From assembly GCA_903910245.1 (NCBI GenBank), contig CAIVYX010000344.1, positions 1-6,509 of the forward strand: a DNA stretch of 6,509 nucleotides. Direction: 5' to 3'. Both the position numbers and the translations under genes were made by a program. Shown piece by piece: positions 1 through 6,318 of this stretch. Within the stretch, counting starts at the first letter, position 1. Every line of letters begins with the position of its first letter. The notes under the pieces were generated by a model that worked only from the letters and a program-made list of their open reading frames with translations, was not told the DNA's origin and ran no database searches. Source of the stretch: an uncultured Opitutia bacterium (GTDB taxonomy: Bacteria > Verrucomicrobiota > Verrucomicrobiia > Opitutales > UBA953).

Positions 1-1445
1 GCAATCGTCCGGGCGACCCGGAGAATACGGTCATAGGCTCGGGCGGAAAGCCCTAGCTTCTCCATCGCCTGCTGGAGGAGGTCGCCCTGAGCTTTTTCCA
101 GTGCGCAATACTCCCGTAGTTCGCGTCCACCGAGGAGGGCGTTACACCCGCCTGTTCGGCTGCCGAAGCGAAGACGTTGTTTCACGCGTGCCGCTTCGAC
201 GCGCTCACGGATGGCGGCGGAGGCTTCGCCGGGCGCGGCGTTACGGAGTTCGTCTAGGGTCAGTGCCGGTGCTTCGACCTGGATGTCGATGCGATCGAGG
301 AGTGGTCCTGAAATCTTGCCACGGTATTTGCGTACCTGCATCGGTGAGCAGCGGCACTCGCGTCGTCGGTCGCCAAGATGGCCACACGGGCAGGGGTTCA
401 TCGCCGCGACCAACATCAGGCGCGCGGGCAGGGTGACCTTAGCCGCTGCGCGGGAGACGGTAACCTGGCCGTCTTCGAGCGGCTGGCGTAGTACCTCGAG
501 TGCCGAGCGACGGAACTCCGGGAGCTCGTCGAGGAAGAGTACGCCGAGGTGGGCGAGCGAGACTTCACCGGGCCCGGGAATGCTGCCGCCGCCGATGAGC
601 CCGATGTCGCTGATTGTGTGGTGCGGCGAGCGGAACGGCCGGTGCCAACCGCGGCGGGCGTCGGCGAGCGCCATGCCTGCCGCCGAATGCACGCCGAGGA
701 TCTCGAGGAATTCCTCCGCATCGGGTGCTGGGAGGATGGTCGGAATCCGTTTCGCGATGAGCGATTTGCCGGAGCCCGGCGGGCCGATCATCAGCAGGTT
801 GTGCCCGCCCGCGGCGGCGACTTCGACCGCTCGGCGGATACCCGCTTGGCCTTTGACCTCGGCGAAGTCGGGCTGGCCGTCGGCCGACGTGGCCTCTGGC
901 GCACGCTTCGGCGTCAGCGGTTCGACCTTCGCTTCGCCCGTGAGGAAGCGCAGGGCGCCGTCGAGCGTGTCCACGGGGATTGCTTCGATACCCCCGACCA
1001 GCGAGGCTTCTTCGGCCGAGGCACGGGGCAGGATGACCCCGCGTAGACCGGATTTGCGTGCGAGAATGGCCATCGCCACGCCCCCGCGGAGGGGTCGCGT
1101 CGCGCCGCTGAGGCCGAGCTCACCGGCGATGAGGTAGTGTTGCAGGAATGCCCGATCCAACTGCCCTGTCGATGCGGCGATGCCGAGTGCGATGGGTAGG
1201 TCATAGATGGCACCTTCCTTCTTCAAGTCGCCCGGTGCGAGGTTGATGGTCGTGCGTGTCTCCGGCAGTCGCAGGCCGCTGTTTTGGAGTGCGGACTGCA
1301 CTCGCTCTTCAGATTCCTTGACCGCCGCATCGGGCAGCCCTACCAGCCAAAGTCCGTGTTCGCCGAGCTCACCGGTATTAACCTCGATCTCGACGGGGAC
1401 GGCTTCGACTCCGACCAAGGCGGCGGAACGGATGACAGAGAGCAT
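1..1445 (-). CDS. comM: ComM/YifB-family Mg-chelatase-like AAA+ ATPase, 3' end cut by window edge
   Basis: The minus-strand frame is open from ATG at 1445 to the left edge (481 codons plus 2 bases). The start is secure: an in-frame TAA lies at 1461-1463 and the N-terminus (MLSVIRSAALVGVEAVPVEI) matches the family. Visible in order: an N-terminal ChlI/Lon-like domain (about 20-142); Walker A GPPGSGKS at 221-228; the family PFRSPHH block at 270-276 followed by the GGGS..PGPGE segment; Walker B VLFLDELPEF at 302-311; the NPCPCG cysteine motif at 350-355 with further Cys at 364 and 366; the arginine-finger-like SGPLLDRIDI at 379-388; and the C-terminal Mg-chelatase domain ending in LSARAYDRILRVARTIA. 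E. coli YifB continues roughly 30 residues beyond this point, so only the tail is missing. In Vibrio, ComM is a hexameric helicase that drives branch migration when incoming DNA is integrated during natural transformation; the same cytoplasmic role is inferred here. No frameshift or missing motif is seen. It is divergent from the downstream genes, and no Shine-Dalgarno sequence precedes it. Confidence 0.96.
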   Translation of the reverse strand, partial: MLSVIRSAALVGVEAVPVEIEVNTGELGEHGLWLVGLPDAAVKESEERVQSALQNSGLRLPETRTTINLAPGDLKKEGAIYDLPIALGIAASTGQLDRAFLQHYLIAGELGLSGATRPLRGGVAMAILARKSGLRGVILPRASAEEASLVGGIEAIPVDTLDGALRFLTGEAKVEPLTPKRAPEATSADGQPDFAEVKGQAGIRRAVEVAAAGGHNLLMIGPPGSGKSLIAKRIPTILPAPDAEEFLEILGVHSAAGMALADARRGWHRPFRSPHHTISDIGLIGGGSIPGPGEVSLAHLGVLFLDELPEFRRSALEVLRQPLEDGQVTVSRAAAKVTLPARLMLVAAMNPCPCGHLGDRRRECRCSPMQVRKYRGKISGPLLDRIDIQVEAPALTLDELRNAAPGEASAAIRERVEAARVKQRLRFGSRTGGCNALLGGRELREYCALEKAQGDLLQQAMEKLGLSARAYDRILRVARTI

Positions 1446-1580
1446 GCCGCAGGGCAGGGGTTAACGCGGGGCGCCACAATCCCCGACGCTTGGGGCCTAA
1501 ATCTCGGCATTACCACCCATTGCTGGGTGGTTTACCTTGGCAACCTTCGGGGCGTTTGGTTGTCATATTAACTGACTTTC
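1446..1580. promoter_or_regulatory. Divergent intergenic region between comM and the DUF1592 gene
   Basis: These 135 bases separate two divergently transcribed starts, so they must hold the comM promoter and probably the promoter of the rightward genes. In-frame stops bound both genes here (TAA at 1461-1463 for comM on the minus strand, TAA at 1569-1571 for the rightward gene), so neither coding region can extend far into it. A perfect inverted repeat lies at 1512-1531, and a weaker 4-bp CCCC/GGGG hairpin at 1481-1495. A possible rightward sigma70-like pair is TTGGCA (1537-1542) and TGTCAT (1561-1566) with an 18-base spacer. It would start transcription only a few bases before the ATG, so I treat it as weak. 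No small ORF is convincing. Confidence 0.55.
1512..1531. repeat. Perfect 8-bp inverted repeat with 4-base loop
   Basis: ACCACCCA (1512-1519) and TGGGTGGT (1524-1531) are exact reverse complements separated by TTGC. The next bases outward (T1511 and T1532) do not pair, so the stem is exactly 8 bp, with five G:C pairs. It lies 49 bases before the DUF1592 start and 66 bases before the comM start. A short run TTT (1531-1533) follows on the plus strand, but no gene ends here, so a terminator role is unlikely. A dyad-symmetric operator or a 5'-leader hairpin are the likelier roles; which, if either, is not shown by the sequence. Confidence 0.5.
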
Positions 1581-4145
1581 ATGCTTTGCCGTCTCGCACT
1601 CCTCAGCCTCTTCCTCGCGCCCCTGGCTTCCATTGGCGCCGCCGTACCTTTCCTGGAGAAGAACTGCGTCGAGTGTCATGACGCCGACGCCAAGAAGGGC
1701 GGCCTTAATTTGACGGCTCTTAAGTCTGACCTGACCGACGCCAAATCATTCGAGACTTGGGTGAAGATCTTTGACCGAACCGCCAACGGCGAGATGCCGC
1801 CCAAGAAGAAGCCGCGTCCCGACGCCTCCCAGAAGTCGGCCTATCTCGGCGATCTTTCCGCTCTCCTTGTCCGTCAGGAGTCGGCACGTAACCTCACCCA
1901 AGGTCGTACGGTGGAACGACGCATGAACCGTTTCGAATATGAGAACGCCGTGCGTGACCTGCTCCAAGCCCCGTGGCTCGACCTGAAGGAGACCCTGCCT
2001 GAGGACACTGATGCTTTCCGTTTCAATAAGACCGGCCAGGCACTCGACGTCTCGCACGTCCAGCTGCAACGCTACCTTACGGCCGCGGAAGAAGGACTCC
2101 GGTCCGCTTTCGTTTCTTCCATCGAGAAACCTGATGCTTCGCCGAAGCGATACTATGCGCGCCAGCAGGGTAGTTACACCGGCAAGATGAAATTCTCGGA
2201 ATTCAACCAGTCGCCTGAGCGCGCCACGTTCCCGACGCTCGGCTTCGCGGGCCAGCCGGATGTGCGCCGTGGTGACGCCAAGATCACCGTCGGTAAATCG
2301 GATCCTAAGCTACGCGACGAGGAAGGCGTGGGCGTTGTGCATGGCGCCTACGAGCCGGTGGAGCCGAGTTTCAGCACGTTCCAAGCGCCGACCTCAGGTC
2401 GCTATAAGCTCAAGCTTTGCGGCCATTCCGTTTGGGTCGGGCCAGGCAAGCCGACGGGCAAGGGGCCGGCTCGCTGGTATATCCCGGACCTCGATGATAT
2501 CTCCAAGGGTCACCGCCCCGAGCCGGTGACGGTCTACGCCCTTTCGCATCCGCGCATTTTACGACGTATCGGTAACGTCGACTTCAATCCTGACCCTACG
2601 GTCAATGAACTCGATGTCGTCCTCAAGGCCGGTGAGACCATCCGGATCGACGCCGTCCGTTTCTATCGTTCCCGTCCGGGTGCCAGCCGCGCGCAGAATC
2701 CTTTGGCGACGCCGGAAGGTCAGCCTGGCCTGGTGATGCGCTGGATTGAGGTGGAAGGACCCATTGCACCCAAGTGGCCCGCTGCGCCTTACGCTGTGCT
2801 GTTCGATAATCTGCCGGCGAAGCGGACCGTAGGCTCGCCCCTTAGCTACGAAGTCGAGACGAAGGATGCGCCTAAGGATGCCGAACGCTTGCTACGTCGC
2901 TTCGTGAAGCAAGCCTACCGCACGCCCGTATCTCCCCAGGAAGAAGTACGCTTCCTGCCCCTCATCTTGGGCGCCATGAAGTCGGGCAGCACCTTCGCCG
3001 AGGCCATGTTGACCGGCTATACCGCCGTACTCTGCTCGCCTTCCTGCCTCTATCTCCAAGAGAAGCCCGGCCGTCTGGATGATCACGCCTTGGCCGCCCG
3101 TCTGGCCTACTTTCTCTGGAACTCCCCGCCGGACGCCATGCTCCGCTCACTGGCCGCCGCCGGCACGCTGCATGAACCGAAAACCCTGCGAGCGCAGACG
3201 GAACGTCTCCTCGCCGACCCTCGTTCCGCCCGCTTCGTCGAGACCTTCACCGACTACTGGCTCGACCTGCGTAAAGCCGGCGCCAACGACCCAGATAACC
3301 TGTTGTATCCCGATTACTACCTCGACGACCATCTCGTCGAATCGGCTCGCGATGAAAGCCACGCCACCTTCGCTGAGCTGATTCGCGGTAATTTACCGGT
3401 CCGTAACGTCGTCGATGCCGACTTCGTCTTCGTAAACGAACGCCTCGCGACGCTCTATCAGCTCCCTCCGGTCGCCGGAGCGAAGCTCCAGAAGGTCGCA
3501 CTCCCGAAGGATAGTGTGCGCGGTGGGTTCATGACGCAGGCCGCGGTCCTTAAGGTGACCGCCAATGGCACGACGACCTCGCCGGTTATCCGCGGTGCTT
3601 GGATCATGGAACGCGTGCTTGGCCGTAAGCCCCCGCCGCCGCCTCCCAGCGTGCCGGCCGTCGAGCCGGATACCCGTGGCGCGGTCACCATCCGTCAGCA
3701 GCTGGATAAACACCGCACGCTGGAGTCTTGTTCTTCCTGTCACACCAAGATCGATCCGCCCGGCTTCGCCTTGGAGAGTTTCGATGTCATGGGCGGCTTC
3801 CGGTCGCGCTATCGCGCCTTGGATGGCAAGACCCCGGAGATCGGCATCGGCAAGAACGGGCAGAAGTATGCCTTCCATAACGCCTTGCCGATCGAGACCT
3901 ACGGCGAACTCGACGGTAAGAAGTTCAAGGACATCCGCGAATTCAAGAAGATCGTCGCCGCCGATGAGCGTCAGCTCGCGCGCAATATTATCGGACAGTT
4001 GACGGTCTATGCCACTGGTGCGCCGGTCGGTTTTGCCGACCGCCCGAAAATCGAGGCCGTCCTCGATCAGGCCAAGGAAGGCCATTACGGCGTCCGCGAT
4101 CTCATCCACGGGCTTGTTTCCAGCGAACTTTTCCTTAACAAATAA
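1581..4145 (+). CDS. Secreted di-haem DUF1592-family protein (PSCyt1/DUF1587/1595/1592/1588/1585 architecture)
   Basis: The 854-residue protein starts at the first ATG after an in-frame TAA (1569-1571). Residues 1-21 form a Sec-type signal peptide: Arg4, a hydrophobic core at 5-18, and cleavage probably just after the small residues at 19-21. A planctomycete-type cytochrome c segment follows with CVECH at 29-33 and a likely axial Met72 in GEMPP. Family modules are then recognisable: DUF1587 (about 113-177, RRMNRFEYENAVRDLL), a long beta-rich region (about 180-425) that I cannot assign, DUF1595 (about 431-495), DUF1592 (about 470-605, with AARLAYFLWNSPPD), DUF1588 (about 645-748, with a six-proline run at 684-689 and a second haem motif CSSCH at 717-721), and DUF1585 (about 784-852). 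The family is exported and haem-binding, but its reaction is unknown; electron transfer in the periplasm or at the cell surface is inferred. It is followed after 10 bases by a DUF1552 gene, its usual partner. No Shine-Dalgarno sequence precedes the ATG. Confidence 0.95.
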   Translation: MLCRLALLSLFLAPLASIGAAVPFLEKNCVECHDADAKKGGLNLTALKSDLTDAKSFETWVKIFDRTANGEMPPKKKPRPDASQKSAYLGDLSALLVRQESARNLTQGRTVERRMNRFEYENAVRDLLQAPWLDLKETLPEDTDAFRFNKTGQALDVSHVQLQRYLTAAEEGLRSAFVSSIEKPDASPKRYYARQQGSYTGKMKFSEFNQSPERATFPTLGFAGQPDVRRGDAKITVGKSDPKLRDEEGVGVVHGAYEPVEPSFSTFQAPTSGRYKLKLCGHSVWVGPGKPTGKGPARWYIPDLDDISKGHRPEPVTVYALSHPRILRRIGNVDFNPDPTVNELDVVLKAGETIRIDAVRFYRSRPGASRAQNPLATPEGQPGLVMRWIEVEGPIAPKWPAAPYAVLFDNLPAKRTVGSPLSYEVETKDAPKDAERLLRRFVKQAYRTPVSPQEEVRFLPLILGAMKSGSTFAEAMLTGYTAVLCSPSCLYLQEKPGRLDDHALAARLAYFLWNSPPDAMLRSLAAAGTLHEPKTLRAQTERLLADPRSARFVETFTDYWLDLRKAGANDPDNLLYPDYYLDDHLVESARDESHATFAELIRGNLPVRNVVDADFVFVNERLATLYQLPPVAGAKLQKVALPKDSVRGGFMTQAAVLKVTANGTTTSPVIRGAWIMERVLGRKPPPPPPSVPAVEPDTRGAVTIRQQLDKHRTLESCSSCHTKIDPPGFALESFDVMGGFRSRYRALDGKTPEIGIGKNGQKYAFHNALPIETYGELDGKKFKDIREFKKIVAADERQLARNIIGQLTVYATGAPVGFADRPKIEAVLDQAKEGHYGVRDLIHGLVSSELFLNK

Positions 4146-4155
4146 TCTTATCCCC

Positions 4156-5493
4156 ATGTCCTCTTCCTTGAACCCGGCCAACACGCCCTACGTCGCCTTC
4201 AAGCGTGCCGTCTCCCGTCGTCGTTTTCTGGCTGGTACCGGCGTGCTCCTCGCCCTGCCGATGCTCGACGCGATGACGCCCGCCTTCGCCGCCGCCACGG
4301 CCCCCTCGGCCAAGCCGCGACGTATGTTGGGAATCTGTAATAACCTCGGCCTCGTCCCCGAGTACTTCTTCCCGACCGGCAAGGGCAAGGACTACAAGGC
4401 CTCGCCATATCTCGAGCTCCTGCAGGCTCATCGCAAGGATTTAAGCGTCTTCTCTGGCGTCTCGCACCCCGACGTCGACGGCGGTCACCCTGCCGATAAT
4501 TGCTTCCTCACCGCGGCCCCCCATCCGAGCAGCGGCGGTTTCCGGAACACGATCTCCCTCGACCAATTCATGGCCGAGCGTATCGGACACCTGACGCGTT
4601 TCCCCTCGATGACCCTCGGCGTCAACTGCGCCCGCGGTTCGCGCAGCCTTTCCTGGACGGCGGGCGGCGTGATGATTCCGACGGAAGAAAAGGCCTCCGA
4701 GGTCTTTCGTAAGATGTTCATGGGCGGTTCCGCCGCCGAAGTGCAGGCTCAGGAGCGTCGCCTCCAGCTCGGCCAGAGCATCCTCGATGCGGTCGGCAGT
4801 CAGGCGGGCGAGCTTCGCCGCACGATGGGCGGGCAGGATCGCGATCGTCTCGACCAGTATTTCACCAGCGTCCGCGAACTCGAACAGCGTATGCAGATGT
4901 CCAAGGAATGGGAGCGGAAGCCCCGTCCGGTGGCCAAGACCTCCGCGCCGCTCGACCCCAGCAGCCCGAAGGAGTACATGGATAAGGTCAGCCTGATGTA
5001 CGACATGGCCCGCCTTTGCTTCGAGACCGACTCTTCCCGCGCCGTGACGCTCATGCTGGATAGCGTGAACACGCCGGCCTTGGATATCGACCACGTCCAC
5101 ACCACGACGGACGGCTATCACAGCCTCTCGCACCACGGCAAGTCGGCCAAGAAGCTTTCGCAGCTCAAGGATATCGACAGCATGCACATGCGCCTACTCG
5201 CGAAGCTCATGGCGGACCTCAAGACCTCGAAGGAAGACGGCGCCCCGCTCCTTGATCGCACGATGATCCTCTACGGCAGCAACCTTGGTAACGCCAGCGC
5301 CCACACGACGATCAACCTGCCGACGCTCTTCATGGGCGGAGGTTTCAATCATGGTCAGCACCATGTGTTCGACACCGAGCACAACGCCCCGCTGCCGAAC
5401 CTCTTTGTTTCCATGCTCCAGCGCATGGGTATCGATGCGGATAAGTTCGCGTCGTCGACTGGATCGATGCGCGGCTTGAACCTGGTCGGCTAA
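4156..5493 (+). CDS. Tat-exported DUF1552 (HXXSHH) family protein
   Basis: The 445-residue protein begins at ATG 4156, 10 bases after the DUF1592 stop. The frame is open further upstream to 4009, but those codons lie inside the previous gene and would bury the signal peptide. Residues 20-25 (SRRRFL) are a twin-arginine motif, followed by a hydrophobic stretch and an AFA-A cleavage site at about 45/46, so Tat export is expected. The family hallmark HSLSHH is at 322-327, preceded by the His/Asp-rich stretch 310-315 (DIDHVH). Other family blocks are SGVSHPDVDGGHPADN (100-115) and, near the C-terminus, LYGSNLGNASAH (372-383) followed by NLP and GGGF. The layout resembles DUF1501 and other alkaline-phosphatase-like folds, suggesting a metal site, but that is inference and no reaction is established. 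Tat export fits a protein folded with a cofactor before secretion. It probably works with the haem protein encoded just upstream and shares its transcript. Confidence 0.95.
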   Translation: MSSSLNPANTPYVAFKRAVSRRRFLAGTGVLLALPMLDAMTPAFAAATAPSAKPRRMLGICNNLGLVPEYFFPTGKGKDYKASPYLELLQAHRKDLSVFSGVSHPDVDGGHPADNCFLTAAPHPSSGGFRNTISLDQFMAERIGHLTRFPSMTLGVNCARGSRSLSWTAGGVMIPTEEKASEVFRKMFMGGSAAEVQAQERRLQLGQSILDAVGSQAGELRRTMGGQDRDRLDQYFTSVRELEQRMQMSKEWERKPRPVAKTSAPLDPSSPKEYMDKVSLMYDMARLCFETDSSRAVTLMLDSVNTPALDIDHVHTTTDGYHSLSHHGKSAKKLSQLKDIDSMHMRLLAKLMADLKTSKEDGAPLLDRTMILYGSNLGNASAHTTINLPTLFMGGGFNHGQHHVFDTEHNAPLPNLFVSMLQRMGIDADKFASSTGSMRGLNLVG

Positions 5494-5574
5494 TCGGAGG
5501 TTTCCTGCCGAATAGACGGGGATAGGCACTTGCCCACGGTTGCGCTTCGGGCAGTATCGGCTGACCCCTTTCCC
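5494..5574. other. Short intergenic gap between the DUF1552 and nagB genes
   Basis: This 81-base gap is the only sizeable break on the rightward strand. It holds a weak hairpin directly after the DUF1552 stop (CGGAGG at 5495-5500 against CCTGCCG at 5504-5510, with one bulged base and no following T run). A second possible stem is TGCCC (5531-5535) against GGGCA (5549-5553), with a 13-base loop. Neither is a convincing intrinsic terminator. A GGAGG at 5496-5500 looks like a Shine-Dalgarno sequence but is about 75 bases from the nagB ATG and has no start codon at a useful distance. No strong promoter is seen, so read-through from the upstream pair into nagBA is possible. Confidence 0.4.
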
Positions 5575-6315
5575 ATGAAAATCCAGAAATCTACCGATGC
5601 CGTCGCCATGGGGCAGGCCGCTTCCGCGCAAGGTGCCAAGGTGCTGCGCGACGTCTTGGCCAAGAAGGGCCGCGCGAACATCATCGTCGCCACGGGCGCC
5701 AGTCAGTTCGAGACGCTGAAGTGCCTCGTCAAGGAGCCTGGTATCGATTGGTCCAAGGTCACCGTCTTCCATCTCGACGAATATGTCGGCCTGCCCGAAT
5801 CGCATGGTGCGAGTTTCCGTAAATACCTGCGTGAACGCTTCATTAGTCAGCTTCCGGCGCAGCCTGAGTTCGTCCCGGTCGATGGCGACGCCAAGGACTT
5901 GGGCGCTGAGCTCAAGCGCCTGAACGATCGCATTGCCGCCTCCCCCATTGACCTCTGCTTCGCCGGCATCGGTGAGAATTCCCATCTGGCATTTAATGAT
6001 CCGCCCGCCGACTTCGCCACCGAAGTCCCTTACATCGTGGTGAACCTCGATCACGCCTGCCGCCAGCAGCAGTTCAGCGAAGGCTGGTTCCCGACCTTCG
6101 ACGATGTTCCCAAGCAGGCCGTCTCGATGTCGATCCGCCAGATCATGAAGAGCGCCTGCTTGATTCTTTCCGTGCCGGACAAGCGTAAGGCTGCCGCCGT
6201 CAAGGGAACCGTCGAAGGTCCGGTGACCCCGACCTGTCCGGCTTCGATCGTCCAGCAGCACGCTGACTGTACGCTGTATATCGACGCTGCCGCCGCTTCG
6301 GAGCTTTCCCGCTGA
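5575..6315 (+). CDS. nagB: Glucosamine-6-phosphate deaminase (NagB family)
   Basis: This 246-residue cytoplasmic enzyme should convert glucosamine-6-phosphate to fructose-6-phosphate and ammonia, the last step of amino-sugar catabolism before glycolysis. ATG 5575 is preferred over an in-frame TTG at 5530 because family homology begins at MKIQKSTDAVAMG; no Shine-Dalgarno sequence is present. Visible motifs are the sugar-phosphate loop ATGASQ (39-44), FHLDEYVGL (65-73, with Asp68 matching catalytic Asp72 of E. coli NagB), GIGENSHLAFNDPP (131-144, with His137 matching His143), Arg163 and Lys205 (matching phosphate-binding Arg172 and Lys208), and the C-terminal CPASIVQQH block. Asn135 and Asp142 replace E. 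coli Asp141 and Glu148, and Ser136 replaces the usual Gly. The protein is about 20 residues shorter than E. coli NagB and lacks the C-terminal part that contributes to its allosteric site, so a non-allosteric enzyme is inferred. The adjoining nagA supports the assignment. A related sugar-phosphate isomerase/deaminase is the main alternative. Confidence 0.9.
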   Translation: MKIQKSTDAVAMGQAASAQGAKVLRDVLAKKGRANIIVATGASQFETLKCLVKEPGIDWSKVTVFHLDEYVGLPESHGASFRKYLRERFISQLPAQPEFVPVDGDAKDLGAELKRLNDRIAASPIDLCFAGIGENSHLAFNDPPADFATEVPYIVVNLDHACRQQQFSEGWFPTFDDVPKQAVSMSIRQIMKSACLILSVPDKRKAAAVKGTVEGPVTPTCPASIVQQHADCTLYIDAAAASELSR

Positions 6316-6318
6316 GCC

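Noticed and set aside
211..1137. 308-codon plus-strand ORF (with others at 101-436 and 549-1046)
   Set aside because: They lie antisense to comM, whose minus-strand product has every expected motif. The predicted proteins are Arg/Ser/Pro-rich and resemble nothing known, as expected of shadow frames in GC-rich DNA.
1512..1533. Inverted repeat with TTT as an intrinsic terminator
   Set aside because: It lies between two divergent starts, so no transcript from a neighbouring gene ends there, and the T run is only three bases.
1537..1566. TTGGCA / TGTCAT sigma70-type promoter before the DUF1592 gene
   Set aside because: The -35 match is good but the -10 is weak, and the start would leave almost no leader. 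Not firm enough for its own feature.
3627..3650. Six-proline run at residues 684-689 as a repeat or sequencing artefact
   Set aside because: A proline run at this place is typical of DUF1588 modules, so it is ordinary family sequence.
4009..4155. Upstream extension of the DUF1552 frame to 4009
   Set aside because: These codons overlap the conserved DUF1585 end of the previous gene in another frame, and the extension would place 49 unrelated residues before the Tat signal.
3393..5187. Long minus-strand ORFs at 3393-4184 and 4441-5187
   Set aside because: Both are shadows of the DUF1592 and DUF1552 coding frames, with no family resemblance.
5530..5574. TTG start for nagB at 5530
   Set aside because: The 15 extra residues have no family match; homology begins at ATG 5575.
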